The notes beneath the pieces were generated by a model that saw only the letters and a list, made by a program, of their open reading frames with translations, did not search any database and was not told the origin of the DNA. Shown piece after piece: positions 34,918 through 47,361 of a stretch of 64,000 nucleotides of DNA (positions are counted from its first letter, which is position 1; every line of letters begins with the position of its first letter). Origin of the DNA: Pleurostoma richardsiae (Eukaryota; Ascomycota; Sordariomycetes; Calosphaeriales; Pleurostomataceae); assembly GCA_030052745.1 (NCBI GenBank), contig JANBVO010000013.1:372001-436000 (forward strand), given 5' to 3'. Position numbers and translations under genes: made by a program.

Positions 34918-36537
34918 TTATGCCTTCCTCTTCCCCTTGGGATCCCTCCTCCTCTCCCAGACCTGGAGGTACGTCTCGCCCAGGTAGAGCAGCTCGCTCT
35001 GGATCTTGTCGACGAACAGGTCCTGGCAGACGACCCACTCGTCGCGGGCACGGTCGTGCAGCTGGACCTTCCAGGTCTTGCGCTCCTCGCCGGTCTCGGC
35101 GACGTCGTCGCGGGCGCGCACGGCCTCGTGCACGACGTTGGCGACGAGGTCGTACCAGATGGGCTCGCCGGGCGGGTGGGCGGCGGGGTCGGGCTCGACG
35201 TAGGGGGAGACGTCGAGGTTGCGCGCGTCGAAGGTGACGATGGTGGGGTTGCGCTCGCTGACGAACTTGTTCTGGCTGAAGCGCTTGACGTGTAGCACCA
35301 GGTACGGCGGCAGCGGGTGCATGAGGCGGTAGCGCCGCCGGTGGTTGAGGTGCTCCTGCGCCGAGACGCCGTCGTACTTGGCCAGGATCCGCGTGAGGGG
35401 CACCTGCGGGATGATGTTGCGCTCCTGCTCGTCCTGGAACAGCGGCGCGGGCGGCAGGTCCAGCGTCAGCAGCAGGAAGCGGCTGACGTCCGTCTTGACC
35501 TCGGCCGCCTCCTCGAAGCGCAGGCGGTCGCCGACGTCGGCCTTGGCCGTGATAGCCTGCGACTCGACCTTGAGGCGGCCCTGGAACACGCGCTGGATCA
35601 TGCTGGAACCAGGCTTCGTCTTGCTGCCGCCCAGGCCCAGATGCAGGTTGTTCAGGAACCAGCTGAGGAACTCGACGGGATCGGACTGCGCCGTCAGGGT
35701 GAAGCGCTTGTTGGAGCGCAGCGACACCTCCTGCAGCAGCTCGTGCGGGCTGACGTGCGCCTTGAAGGCGCGCGGGTTCCAGATCTTGCGGAACAAGATG
35801 CTTGTGCGCTTGACCAGCTCGGGGCGGCCCGAGAAGTCCTCCAGCAGGAAGTAGTTGCGCAGCGGCGGTACATGCGACAGCGCCTGCACCACCACATTCA
35901 GATAGTCGTTCTCCTTGATGTTGTTCATGCCCACGAACCCAGGCGTGTACTCCCTGCCAGACAGCGTCCAGCTCGTCCGCGGCCGCCGGTCGATCTCGGC
36001 CACCTCCTGCCGCGTGTACCGCGGGTCCGACACGTACTTGATGTCGTCCAGCGACCGGCTCTTGACCTCGTAGCCCTCCGGCAGCACGTATACCTTTTGC
36101 GTCTCCATATTGATGAAGACGTGGTGGTCTTCGTCCAGGGCGTGAAAGTACGCGTGTGACTTGGGCCCCCTGCCCTGGTAGTACCGACCGCACACGAGGC
36201 AGGCGTAGACGTTGATATTGGAGAGGGAAACGGAACACAGCTTCTCAAAGTCGAAGTCGAGGACGTTGCGGTCGATCGTGTCTAGGTAGAGGTCGTCGTA
36301 GCCTTCTGTCGGCGCCGATTGCCGAATGGGCACCTTCTCCGCGACATCGTCTTCGAGATCTTCGTCATCGGCGTCCGCCGCGCCATTCTGTGCTGCCTGT
36401 GGCGTGTGGTCGAAGTCGCCGTTGCCGTCTGCGCTGGGGCTTTCGTCGCTAGCATCGCCTATCCTTGATCGCTTCGAGGCCGGCGAATCTATGCCTAGCA
36501 GCTCCTCGAGGGCCTCTGACGCCAGTCTCTTCGCCAT
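34918..36537 (-). CDS. SAD1: U4/U6.U5 tri-snRNP protein Sad1/USP39
   Basis: A pre-mRNA splicing factor that stabilises the tri-snRNP. It is built like a ubiquitin protease but is catalytically dead. A single exon of 539 residues. Residues 1-75 are acidic and disordered. A UBP-type zinc finger covers about 98-160, with Cys101, Cys113, Cys116 and a GRYYQGRGPKSHAYFH segment supplying His ligands. The USP fold runs from about 200 to the end. The usual N-x-G-N-x-C box reads NNIKENDYLN, so Asp211 sits where the nucleophile Cys would be, as expected of this family. The C-terminus is basic (RRRDPKGKRKA). The start ATG at 36537 is the first in frame. It lies head-to-tail with Utp13, 330 bp away. Confidence 0.94.
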   Translation of the reverse strand: MAKRLASEALEELLGIDSPASKRSRIGDASDESPSADGNGDFDHTPQAAQNGAADADDEDLEDDVAEKVPIRQSAPTEGYDDLYLDTIDRNVLDFDFEKLCSVSLSNINVYACLVCGRYYQGRGPKSHAYFHALDEDHHVFINMETQKVYVLPEGYEVKSRSLDDIKYVSDPRYTRQEVAEIDRRPRTSWTLSGREYTPGFVGMNNIKENDYLNVVVQALSHVPPLRNYFLLEDFSGRPELVKRTSILFRKIWNPRAFKAHVSPHELLQEVSLRSNKRFTLTAQSDPVEFLSWFLNNLHLGLGGSKTKPGSSMIQRVFQGRLKVESQAITAKADVGDRLRFEEAAEVKTDVSRFLLLTLDLPPAPLFQDEQERNIIPQVPLTRILAKYDGVSAQEHLNHRRRYRLMHPLPPYLVLHVKRFSQNKFVSERNPTIVTFDARNLDVSPYVEPDPAAHPPGEPIWYDLVANVVHEAVRARDDVAETGEERKTWKVQLHDRARDEWVVCQDLFVDKIQSELLYLGETYLQVWERRRDPKGKRKA

Positions 36538-36866
36538 CTCGGGGATCGTGCACGTTGACTTGCAGTTCGTCGGTTTGGTTTTGATTTGTCCCGAGGGTCA
36601 GTCGTAGATCATTGCCGTGGCGCAAGTTGCAGTGTTGAAGTTAACGAAAGCAAGGCTGAACGGTAAATTTTGACGGGGGTGCTGGTTAATGTGTTCACCC
36701 CCACATGTTTTAGGTGCACCACCACAGCTTTGGATCAGAGGGTCGCTGGCTACTATAGTCGCTATTAAGGCATGTGAACTATCAGGGTCATTCGATCACA
36801 AAAATGAGTTCCTCGGTTTCTTGAACATGCATTATGCTTTCATTCCCATTTCTACACCTGATAAAG
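36538..36866. other. Spacer between Sad1 promoter and Utp13 stop
   Basis: About 330 bp containing the Sad1 promoter and leader and the 3' end of Utp13. Nothing else seen. Confidence 0.6.
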
Positions 36867-39663
36867 CTACGATGCAGCATCCAGCATGAGCACATCTCCG
36901 GACCTACCCAGACTGCCGTCAAGCGGGTCATTGTCTAATGCAGGGGCGAGATTCTCCATCTCCTGCAGTGTATACTCTACCAGGTAGCTCTCATCCACCA
37001 GCTCCTCCATGCGCTTGTAATGCCTCTCAGTATATACCTTTAGGGCATTAAGCACCTCCTTTAGGCTCTTCTGCCCCTTCGCTCCACGGACGGATAAGTT
37101 GGAGAAACGCGACGCCGGATAGCTCCTGACTAACGCCCAAAGTATGCGCTGTGCTACCGGCGCCGTCCTGGCGTTCGTGTTCCAGTCTCGTAGCCTGAGC
37201 AGCAGAGTGAAGATCTGCTCGTCTGAAAGTGTGGCGAGCACCTCGTCAACAGCCCGCAGTCCGCACAGGCTTCCTTGCTCAGGAGAACTGGTGGTAACCA
37301 CCGAGGTGAAGAGGTTCAAAAGTCTTCCAGGGTGGTTGAGCTGTAGGGCCAGCGTAATAGCCTCGCGATACGCTCCGGTATGTATGTAGTTCGCAAGCTC
37401 CTGTTCCTGCTCCACGAGCTTTGATGCTGCTTCTGAAGCGGCAGCCTGTGTTTCGGAGGAAGTGTCTTTCCAGAAGGTGACAGTGGAGTCACCGCTACCA
37501 GACACGATCATGTTCGTCTCCGGATGGACCGTTAAAGCCCACACCCTGTCTTCATGGTTGTCGAGAGTGCACTCTGGTTCCCCGGTGTTTGCGTCCCAGA
37601 CCTTGACGAGTCCATCTCCTCCCGCGCTTGCAAACTGCACCCGCTTCTTGGACTGGTCCCCTCCCGCCGGCAAATTCAACCATGCAACCTTGAGGACACT
37701 GTTTGAGTGCCCCTCAAAAGTTCTGAGGCAGGTGTAGTCTGACAGGCTCCACACCTTGACAGTCTTATCACCGCTTCCAGTCAAGATGAGGCCTTTGCCA
37801 GCGACCGGTCCATGCTCGGCCTGGACGACAGGTGTATCCGGATGCGCAAACTTGACCGACCAGACTCCTCTCCGGTGGCCGCGCAGGATACCCTGAACTT
37901 CACCCTCCTGCACCGACCAAATCTTTACCGTCCTGTCTTGGGACGCCGAGGCGAAGAGCTTACCCTGGCTGTCGATGTCAATGGCGTTGATATCCTTATC
38001 GTGAGCCTTTCTCGTAAACAGAGCTCGCGACCCCTTCTGCGCCCCCTTCTGCTGTTGACGTGGTATCTCCCACCTCTTGACGGTCTGGTCTTGAGACCCT
38101 GTGATGAGGAAGGCTGGAGGGTGTTCGAGAGGCTCGGTAAATGCGGCAGACGACTCTTGAGGCCTCGTTTTGGGCAGCGAAACCGCACCAACAGATTCTG
38201 CGTGACCGGTGAAGATGGCATAACATGCGTAAGAGTCCATTGAGTGGTCCACTCGCCAGAGGCGGACCGTATTGTCCTTCGCACCTGTAGCCACCCAATA
38301 TCCAGACCAGTCCGCGTCTAGGGTGAGGACAATGTCGTCGTGGCCTTTCAGCAGCGCCACGTCTTGCCCAAAATAGTTGACACCGGCTGTGGCGTCTGCA
38401 CCTTCAGATGAGGAGTCCCTGACCGAGACTAGTCGCACGTCCTCTGAATTCGTGGCTAGAGCCATGATCGAGCGGTCAGGTAGTAAGTAGGCAAGGTCTA
38501 TAATCTCATCGTGAGTACCGGATATCCGTCGGAATGGCTCGAGGGGCGGTAGTTCTGGAATAGTAGCGAAATCTTGCACAGATGGTGGCCGATATAGCGC
38601 AAGCATATGGTCCATCTGGATACAGAGCAGCAGAGACTGTTCCCTACAAAAGACTGCGCCCACGATTGCCTCCCCTTCAGCTTTAGGAGGTTGCTCCTTG
38701 GTCACTTCCCTGCCATTGTCGGTCTCCCATAGTCTGACGCTTCCAGTAGATCCTGCGGTGTATGTGAGGCGCCCATCATCCAGATACCCGACAGCCTCGA
38801 CAAGCTCGAAACAGGGGATAACCTTGCGAATAGTCCATGACTTCGCATCCCACCAGATAATAGTCTTGTCACGGCCGGAAGAGACCAAGGCATGCTGTGT
38901 AGGCGAGTAGTCCAGGCCCTGCACATCAGAGACATGGGAGTCCAGGTCGGCAACAGGTGCACGCTTGTGAAGATCCCATACTCTTATCTTGCCGTCCTGG
39001 CTGCCAGAAGCCAAGCGAAAGTTGACAGTGGTGGTCTCCGTATCCAGGGTGTCAACGTTGCTCTTCCGGTGAGCCTTCTTCGACTTGCTCTTCGAACGAT
39101 CTTCACCACCCGGAGCCACCTCGAAGAAATGCAAGGCGGATACCAGGACGCTCGGGCCGCGAAATGTATGTGTGACATAGCCGCCAAGCAGGTCCCAGAC
39201 TTTGATCTGTCCTTCGGCTGCTCCTGTCGCAAGAAGAGTGCTCGTCCGGTCGATCGCGAGGACGACCACGGGGGTCGCGTGAGGCTTCAGGGTTCGGATG
39301 AGAGTTGGCTCGACGGTGTCGTGGTCTTCTGAGACCTTCAAGGAGTATATTCGCATCGACAGAGATCGGGAGCATATTATGAGATGGGAGGCAGAAGGAG
39401 TTACTGTTCCGCATTGATTAGCCCGCTTCCAAGCAGCCTCATCGGGCGTGACACATACAAGTCAATGTCGATATGGGCTCTCCATCCCCTTCGATCTTCG
39501 CGTACTGCTTCCCATTCGTCAAGTCGGTCAACACAGCATCCTCGCCCAGCGTAGTAGCAAGTATCCTTGCGTCATTGTCAAGAGCTACAGAGCCGCCCGT
39601 GAAGATAGGCTGGATGACTCGCTCGGGCTCGAAAGTCGTCTTGAATGGCAACTTAGTCGCCAT
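36867..39663 (-). CDS. UTP13: U3 snoRNP component Utp13 (TBL3-like WD40 protein)
   Basis: A subunit of the UtpB module of the small-subunit processome, which acts in early 18S rRNA processing in the nucleolus. Exons are 39663-39459 and 39403-36867, with a 55-bp intron (GTATGT..CAG), giving 913 residues. Two WD40 propellers cover about residues 15-710; clear blades include ATGAAEGQIKVWDLLGG, SGSQDGKIRVWDL, ASASQDRTVKIWSV, TGSGDKTVKVWSL and VSGSGDSTVTFWKD. The Utp13 C-terminal helical domain follows (about 730-870), starting near QELANYIHTGAYREAITLAL. A short basic insert (KSKSKKAHRKSN) lies in an early loop. The start is the ATG at 39663, not the one 22 codons upstream, because MATKLPFKTTFEPERVI is the family's usual N-terminus. 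Divergent from the membrane-protein gene at 40037. Confidence 0.93.
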
Positions 39664-40036
39664 GGTCACAGTCAGTCTGGCGCCTCGACCGAGATAAAGA
39701 GAGGTCTTGTTTTTTCCCACCTCGAACACCGAAATTTTTGTCTTGGGACTTTTTTTCGCGATAAGGATAAGGTTATCTTAGCGTGGTGGGGTCGGCCGCT
39801 AATCTCACAACGTGCCGGTCAAGTTACAGAGTAGCATCGCCACGCCTCGTCAGGCTGAGAATTGCGACAGCATCATATTCACAGAGTGCCCTCACCGCTG
39901 ATCTTCTCAGCCCAGCATAACAAACAGCCCTCATCTGCTAGTTTAATCGCGAAGGTAGGGCCGCGCACACAGAAGGCCCTTCTCAATGAAGGCCTCTTAG
40001 CCTTTTTCAGGCTGCCAGCGTCGCACGCTCACCAAA
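39664..40036. other. Divergent promoter, Utp13 / membrane protein
   Basis: 373 bp between two diverging start codons. It is short enough that both genes probably share control. No motif stands out. Confidence 0.55.
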
Positions 40037-41840
40037 ATGGGGAAGCTCGGCCCGTTGACATCCCAGGCTCTGGTAAGCACCGGTCCGCCGTCGCGCTTGA
40101 GCTATTGCATTAGTCTCAGTCTTTTCGTGTCCCCAGCGGCTTGTATTAACAAGTGAGCTCCTAGGGACGTTCTCCGTATGATGAGGTCATCATGGGGGAG
40201 GGCGAAGGGGACATTCGAGCTCCCCTCCAGATGTATGATGAACGGGGTCGTCCGGTGAACCCCGAAACCAAGCAGATCAACAAGGATGTGATCCGTTCTC
40301 ACAACGAGGTTATGCTCGTTATTGGGGTCGCAGAGCCCGAGAACAGCGTCGATGAGCTCAGGGCTGAAGCGTTCCGGCGGCGGGAGCATGACATTCGAGA
40401 CGAACGAATTGGTCGTGCTCTCCTGAACGTGGGTAGGGCCCTCGAGATAGGAGGTGTCTGGGGAGTTAATGGCTTACGGCAGCGCATCTTGGTAAGATAC
40501 TTCCCGAAAACAAGCCTCGTATCTTGGTTGTAGGCATCGCTGCTGATAGTGTGGCAGCTCTATCGTCAATATGCCCAGATACCATTTCACGACCTTTTCC
40601 AGGATTATCGGAAACAGAACACCGTGTCAAGCGCTTTCTTAGCCGGTCTTCCTGCGTTCGCTGTCAGCCACGCTCTTAAGCAGCTCCCGTTCTCTTTCAG
40701 CATTTTCCAGAATAATTCGTTGTATGTACACAACCCCCATTGAGGGAGCTAGAGTTAACGGTTCCCAGCCTCCGATCAAGCCTCGCATATGTGCGTTTGC
40801 ACCTCCAGCTGTGGATATTCATGCAACGTATGGGGCTCATTGCCTCCTCCCCATGGCTGCCTTCATGGAAGTTCTTCATTCCTTTCTCCCAGTCATCCCC
40901 GATTCCTCCGCCAGCTCCCCTCCCGTCTCTCAGCACTCGGGGAGTACTGCAGTGGCTAGGTGGTGTTGCTCTTAGCACCGCTCCGTTCGCAGCTTGTTGG
41001 CTATATAGCAAGCTGTGGACGTGGGTCACTAGGAATCTTTGGTTTCGGGTCTACCAGCGCATGCCGGCTCCCAATAACCGCAGACTCAATAGTCCACGGG
41101 CACCAGCGCTTGATCAACTATCGGAGCCGACACAGGCAATACCGCCCCAGGACACGGCAGATACCCAGCCTCGAAATGCCCGGGATATTCCCAGGGACGA
41201 GGCGGCGGTGCATGAGACGGTGCATGAGGCGATGCATGCACATGGCCCCGAACGGTCCGGCCCACCACCGGATAACGTCCCCGTGGGGGCGGTCAGAAGG
41301 CAGAGCACATTCTCCAACCGCAGGGACGATTACATCAGCGACGACGAAGACAATACCGAGGCGGTCACCGCAACCCTCATTAGTTTTGATGTTGAGGCGA
41401 CCGAATCCACCGAAGCCCCCACGGGCATGTGGTCCGCGGAACTCCGACCAAACGTCACCAGCGATGGCCGCTCCGTCAAGGAGGAGCCGGTCTACCAGGA
41501 CAACACGCTCACGAGGCTGCCGTCTGTGATTGCTGCGGACATCATTACAGTGGTAGCTTCCTACGTGCTGACCTCGCCCTTCGAAGCCTTCACGCTCAGA
41601 CTCTTTGCGCGATCCTTCCGGGGCTACGGTGAACTTCCTATTGATGACATCGCAGATGTCAACGTTTTCAGGTCGTTCTCATGGAACGTTTTCGCCGACC
41701 TCGTTGGCTTGGAACTTGTTCACTTCCTCATCGAGGCGGACTTCTGGGGAGTGGTCATGATGCTTGCGACTCGGTACAAGATATCGGACGAGGAGTGGAA
41801 CAAGAAAAACGAAGATGACGCCGCTACATCTTCGAACTGA
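40037..41840 (+). CDS. Conserved fungal multi-pass membrane protein, unknown function
   Basis: Exons proposed are 40037-40072, 40165-40491, 40534-40721 and 40769-41840, all in phase, giving 540 residues. The introns are 92, 42 and 47 bp; the 42-bp one is near the lower limit but is needed to avoid a stop. Residues 13-120 form a soluble, charged domain (SPYDEVIMGEGEGDI, RPVNPETKQINKDVIRSHNEVML). Hydrophobic segments follow near 122-135, 190-215, 242-266, 434-457 and 501-522. A long polar acidic loop (about 280-420) contains an RRDDYISDDEDN motif. The gene resembles fungal proteins annotated only as membrane proteins, and I cannot name a function. The exon joins are supported by continuous hydrophobic and charged patterning across them. 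Confidence 0.75.
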
Positions 41841-42169
41841 TAGTGGTCTTGAAGTTGGTCGTTGGTATTGGTCACTGGCGATACTCTCTCTGTACAATAG
41901 TCAAAGATGAATAATGATCTGCGTTGGCTTGTTCTCAGTGCCTTGCGCGTCTCTGGGACACCATCCGGCTGGCTGCTGTTCTGTCCCTCATGAGGGCCTT
42001 GGCCCTCGAGTCCCTCCCCGGACTTGAATGTCACCTTGGACTCGTCGATGGGCCCAATATCTGGGCGTAATGCGCTCCTCCCAGCAATAGCCCTCAGCGC
42101 TGCTCAGCTAGGCACTTTCGTCATAGCTCAATCATGGACGCATCAATTCATCAGGAACACCAGGCCCCT
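41841..42169. other. Convergent 3' spacer
   Basis: 329 bp between converging stop codons. No gene seen. Confidence 0.6.
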
Positions 42170-42632
42170 TCAGCTCTTACCCTTCCCCTTGGCGACCTTA
42201 GCCGCCGCCATCTCATCAACAAACGCCTTGATGATACCGTAGAGATCCTGGTTCCTCCTTGCCAGCAGCAGCACGTCATCGGTCTGGATCGTCGTCCGCC
42301 CCGCGTGCGCGCTGAAGCTCTCCAGGTCGATCGCCACGTTCTCTAGGGCGGACGTCAGCATGGGAGTCAGAGTTCTGCCGCCTTGCGCATACTTGTGGAG
42401 GGGTTCACTCACCAATCTGGGTCCACACCATCTCCGTCAGTGCGCCGATGAACTGGGGCGTCGCGTTTCGGTTGCGCTCAAGCGTCTCTTCGTCGACGAT
42501 CTTGCCGATGGCGAACCAGAGCGCCGCCTTGAGGCGCTGGGGTGGTGACGTTAACAGGGGTTGACGGGAGGGGGAAGTAGCGCGTCTGTTGGATGGCTTT
42601 ACCTCACGGTCCTCCTCGGAGACGTCCGCCAT
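42170..42632 (-). CDS. Histone-fold protein MHF1 (CENP-S)
   Basis: A small histone-fold protein that pairs with MHF2/CENP-X, acting with FANCM-type helicases in replication-fork repair and with the CENP-T/W complex at centromeres. Exons are 42632-42603, 42536-42413 and 42342-42170 (108 residues; introns 66 and 70 bp, donors GTAAAG and GTGAGT). The histone fold spans about 11-92: ERLKAALWFAIGKIVDEE (alpha 1), PQFIGALTEMVWTQIENVAI (alpha 2) and TIQTDDVLLLARRNQDLYGI (alpha 3). The tail is basic (KVAKGKGKS). An in-frame ATG lies 11 codons upstream (42665), but the short MADVSEEDRE start is typical, so 42632 is preferred. Confidence 0.9.
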
Positions 42633-43198
42633 GATGGGCCGGAGTGCTCTGGAGATGAAGTTCAAGTAAGAATCCCGCCGACGGGGTAGATCGGCTGATG
42701 CAGCGGACTTCTCGCCTCGACTACCGTGTGGAATCGCCGGTTTTGCGGGTCGCGTCGCGTCGGTGTGTCCGGCGTGGGAGCGGGATGCACGGGACTGACG
42801 GGATTGACGGGAACACCAAATGCATACAGTACACCACGAGTGGGGCCTGGTGCAGCTTATTTTAGCGCGCTATGACATGCAATTCCAGGTGCCGGAGATC
42901 CCTGAAGAAAAAGTTTCCCACTGCTTCCGGCGCGTCAATTATTAACACCCCTCCGACGTCTTCGCTTTTCTGGAAGTGCTACTTATCTGGCGCCGTGGTC
43001 TTGACCTTCTCTTCAGTCCTCTTTTTCTCCAACCTTCTCCGGCTTCCTGTTGTCCTCTGGTGTTCTAAGGCTCGATAGCTTTCTGGCCACCTGTGTCTCT
43101 TGCTGTCTAACTCGACACCTGCCGGCAACGCCACTTTTCCCGATCCCTGCCAGCCGCGAGAAAGGAAGGAGAGGAGAAAGAACAAAGAACTGAGAACC
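42633..43198. other. Divergent promoter, MHF1 / Pga2
   Basis: 566 bp between two diverging start codons, C/T-rich on the plus strand toward the Pga2 start. A tandem-like GACGGGA pattern lies near 42790-42812. No gene. Confidence 0.55.
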
Positions 43199-43639
43199 AT
43201 GGACGGCATCGTCAACCTGGCCTCCACGGCCTCCGAGCGCTTCACGCGCAACGTCTCCGCCGGCCTCGCGCAGATGTCCCCCGAGAAGTGGATCCGCCTC
43301 GTCATCATTGTCGGCACCTACATGCTCCTGCGGCCCTACCTGATGAAGCTGGGCGCTAAGGCGCAGATGCGTGCGCACGAGAAGGAGGAGGAGGAAGCGG
43401 CGGCCGCCGCCAAGATCTCGCCGAACGAGCTGCGCGGGCAGAAGATCGCCGCGGTCCCGGAGGACAGCGACGACGAGGAGGCCGGGGAGGGGCAGCCGAC
43501 CGGAGCGGACTGGGGCAAGAAGGCGCGGAGGAGACAGAGGGAGATGGTCAAGAAGATACTGGATGCGGAGGAGAGGAGGCTGCAGCAGGAGCAGGAGGAT
43601 GAGGAGGACAAGGATATCGAGGAGTTCCTGACGCAGTAG
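43199..43639 (+). CDS. PGA2: ER protein-trafficking factor Pga2
   Basis: A small membrane protein of the Pga2 family. In yeast it is essential and needed for maturation of Gas1 and alkaline phosphatase, probably at the ER. A single exon of 146 residues. One membrane helix (about 31-48, in EKWIRLVIIVGTYMLLRPYL) is followed by a Glu/Lys-rich coiled-coil-like cytosolic tail ending in KDIEEFLTQ. The sequence SPEKWIRLV..Y..LRPYL is the family hallmark. The open frame extends upstream to 43100, but the ATG at 43199, in an AACCATGG context, matches the usual N-terminus. Confidence 0.88.
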   Translation: MDGIVNLASTASERFTRNVSAGLAQMSPEKWIRLVIIVGTYMLLRPYLMKLGAKAQMRAHEKEEEEAAAAAKISPNELRGQKIAAVPEDSDDEEAGEGQPTGADWGKKARRRQREMVKKILDAEERRLQQEQEDEEDKDIEEFLTQ

Positions 43640-46600
43640 GGGGCCGTTCACGAAGCTGGGATCTGGAAGGGATGGCGGCGTCCGGACCTAGGGTGCCATT
43701 TCTCAATCCAATACAGGACAATCAACATGAAGGCAGCCTCATTTTTTTGTCCCTTGGTGTTGTCACTTGGTCTCCTGCCGTGCAACCGAACCATGTGGGA
43801 GACATGCTGCCTACATACAGGCCAGAGATTTCGACGCGTCCGTTTCCGAAGGCACAGTGTGCTTCTACCCCTTTGACGCCGTTTCGACGGACCATCGGCC
43901 CTCGGTGTCATAGCCTTCGGTTAACCTTACCTTCTACAGTAGCTTCGAGGCTTTTCTATGTGAAAGGCTTGACTCGTGTCACTTCGAGCCTCTCAGCAGA
44001 TGGATGTGCCTCGAAATCGAGTAAGGCGTCTGCAACACTGCAGGGAGGCCGCAAGGCGCAGGCTACTCGCGATGCAGAGAGCCTCTCACCGTACTACGCT
44101 CGCCATCCGGCATCTTCGTGACTAGATTGTCAGGCGGCTACGTGCCGTTGACTAGTCCTCTGGTGCCGAGGAGGATAGCTTGGTCTCGTCAGCCGTGCAA
44201 GGCCAATCCCGAGGAAGACCCGCCGGTGTTATGACCATCTGTCCGCCGGCCACCGTTATCACGAGGCCTCATGACTTGCCCTACCTCGCTGTAGACCTAA
44301 GCTACCTCCAGTGTGGAGCTCACGCGACCAAGCAATGCTGCCGCAGGGTTGGGCCGACCGCGTCTCTTCAAGCGAGATCGAAGGCCCCGTGCCGGGAGTT
44401 GGGACGATGTCCCAGTGGAACAGTGAAAATGAGCTTCGTTCCATGCTGGCACAGAGCCGGGGCGCGCAGAAAGTTCCGCGACCGGACGGCACCTGGTGCC
44501 GACGTGCTGCCGTTCATGGGTGCTCATCTTGATATGCGGTATCGTAATGCTGGATCCCAGCGTTGTGTTTGCTACGGGGAACTCTTCGCATCATGGCTGG
44601 CTACAGGGAGTGCTTGCGTCAAACCAGATGCTCCGGGCCCCGACGTTTCTACTACTCTACGGGTGGTGTGATCAGCCTCGTGTACTTGGTATAGAAACCT
44701 CGGTTGATGAAGACGAAGGATAACAATTGCCATCATGTCTCGCCTCCGAGGCAAATGTTCGGTGCACGAAGCAGGCTCTCGTATCCTGAGCGACGTCTGA
44801 CCGGTCCCACATCCACAGATGTGATATGAATGTTCTGAAATTCCCTTGGTCTCCTTGTGATCATGGTAATCGATATGCTCAAGGGGCTCGTGATCTCTGG
44901 TGCGCGGCAAGAGCCTTTCCGTGTCATATTGGAATTTCCTCACGAGGAGCAGAAATCTCCCCCTGCAGGAGCTGCTGGAGACTCGTGCTCCTCGGAGTCA
45001 CTGTCCTCCGCCTTCCGCAACGCGGACCTCGTCATTTTCGTCGCTAGAGTCATAGCAATACCCGGAAAGAAAGCCAACAGGACGAGGCGACAACATGGGT
45101 GCCCCTGTGGCAGCCTTGGCATACTGAGAAGCCTCAGACGGCTTAGCAAGAACATGTATCGACCATATGATGGGTCTTCCCTCAGACTCATTCACAGCCT
45201 GCCATTTACGCGGCTGGGTGTCTTGCTAGGTGTCCCGTCTGCCACGTTCTTTTAGATTGGCACCTCTTTTGTCAGTATATAAATTGCGAAGAGGTGTGGC
45301 AGTTCTAGGCCTCCCGTGACAGCCTTGCAATGATTGATACAAGACCCTGCGAACAGGTTGCCGATTCTGCACGTAGTTGACATCGGAAGTGCTTCGTCTA
45401 GTCCTGTTGCCTTGGCTGCCTTCTTAAGCAGCCAGCCTATGAGAAGGCTCCCGCAAAATGCACAGATCGAGCTGACATACATAGAAGTGAACATGCGGCT
45501 GTGGGTGTATCCGCGACCACTCGAGAATTGAGGAGAAGTCAACTTCGCTCGTCGTCAGCGGCGAGTCACTTGTGCATCCGGTCATTGACGTCTTCTCGCA
45601 TAGATTGTTTGAGATGTCCTTCTTAAGCATCAAGGAATACTCATTAGGAAACGGCAGGGGATATCATGTCAACGCCGCTGCGGTCTCTGAAATGGGACGT
45701 TGTCGCACCGCAGTCAGTTCTTCAAGCGTTTGCAAATTGCCTGTTATGGGGGGGAAGCAAAGTGGTTTGCCTCTGTGAGACGTTGGGTAGCAACACAGGG
45801 AATACATCCGCGGAGATGGTATTCCAGGCATGCAGCATGCCAGTATCGCAACCTGTGAGACGGTGCTGGCAGATGCGAGACTTCATGGATGAGAAGCGCC
45901 TCGATATTCTATCAACATGCCCATCGCGCAACACAACTAGTAGGAGATTGTTGTTGGCTGCAGCAAAGAGACTGTGTCTGCAGTGAGGCCATAGTAGGGT
46001 TCAGCTCCAATATCGCAGGCTGTGCCTGCCGGGCGTGCGCCTCTAGATGACTTCATCCATTTCTGGGGCGTCAGTGGCTGGACTAGATAGGGCCACCCAG
46101 CCAGATTATTTGTGGAGGAGTATCTCTGCGAGGGAGCGGCCACAGCCGGCTTCTTGCATATATGCATTATGCGACTGTGTGTATGATGACGATACGGAAT
46201 CTGTGAGCTGACATGCTCATGATGTTTGCCACCGCTTTTTTTGTTCAAAGCATGAAAGTGTGGCGAGAATGGCGGTGCAGCCGTACTGGAATTTGGCAAA
46301 ACAGAGATTCCGGATGCGACCGTGACTCGACGAGGACGGCCCAACCTCCTGATGATCACGGTGACGCAGGTAGATGGGAGAAGGCTGTCCGGCAGGGGGC
46401 AGTAAGATCCAGATGTCAAACGTCGGTCAAGAGATGGAGGGTTGGAAGGCAACTAGCCGCCGGCGGTCATTCCCGGCCATCACGTAACACCCCGAGAACT
46501 TCGTGGATGGAGGTGCGATGCCGCATGTGGCATTTGGAAAAGGGACTCCCATGTCCCTGTGTCACTTGGAAAGGATCAAGGAGGCAAACGATATGGCGTG

Positions 46601-47341
46601 GGTGACGCGGCTTTAGCCAGCGGTCCAGACAAGCCGGAGCTTAGCTAGCATGCGGTGTCGATGGCCGCCGTGGTGTGCAACCTGTCTCGAATATCCCTGT
46701 CCACAGCAGATCTTTAGTCTACGCCCGGCTGCTGCTGTATAGTGTCGGTGGTCGCGACTATGCGGCTGAGGTTGCCAAGGGAGGAACCGCGTAGGATCGA
46801 GCGGTGCTAGTCAACGACTCCAGAGGCCAAGGCCGAGAAGTGAGGCGGTCGACGGTAATCACGACAACTGACGAGAAGGATGGGAGAGGCAATTAAATGA
46901 GCGCCATATCATAGGAATATGGAGGGTTTGCTTGATGTTTCCTGCCAGGATCGTCGAGGATGCACATCCCAAGAAGAGAACCGAGGAGAAGAGGTGGGGT
47001 CGGCGGAGGGAGCGGGCTTGGCCGAAGGGTTGCTTATCCGCCGGGAGTGGGGAGGGGCAGGAGGGCGCCGTCGGTCGGTCTCGAAGGTTCACCTTGAGCT
47101 TCTCCTGTTCTTCTCCGACGAAAATACCTGCAGTTCTAAGTCTTTGGTACGTGAACTACCGTATGTTATTTACCTTCCTACCAGGTACCTTGTCCAAAGA
47201 GGAGAACGGTAGGGTCCCCCGTCCGTGGGAGTAGCTCTCCTTTGCTGTATCCAGCAGGCAGAATACGCTTCGCCTAGACAAGAGACGTGTACATGTGAAG
47301 CTCAGATATATGGCAGAGTACCTTGGGTGGGCCGGCACACA

Positions 47342-47361
47342 GTACCTAGGTAGGTAGATAG
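47342..47361. repeat. TACCTAGGTAGGTAG motif
   Basis: Palindromic CCTAGG core with tandem TAGG units, of the same type as those at 19747 and 55300. Purpose unknown. Confidence 0.55.
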
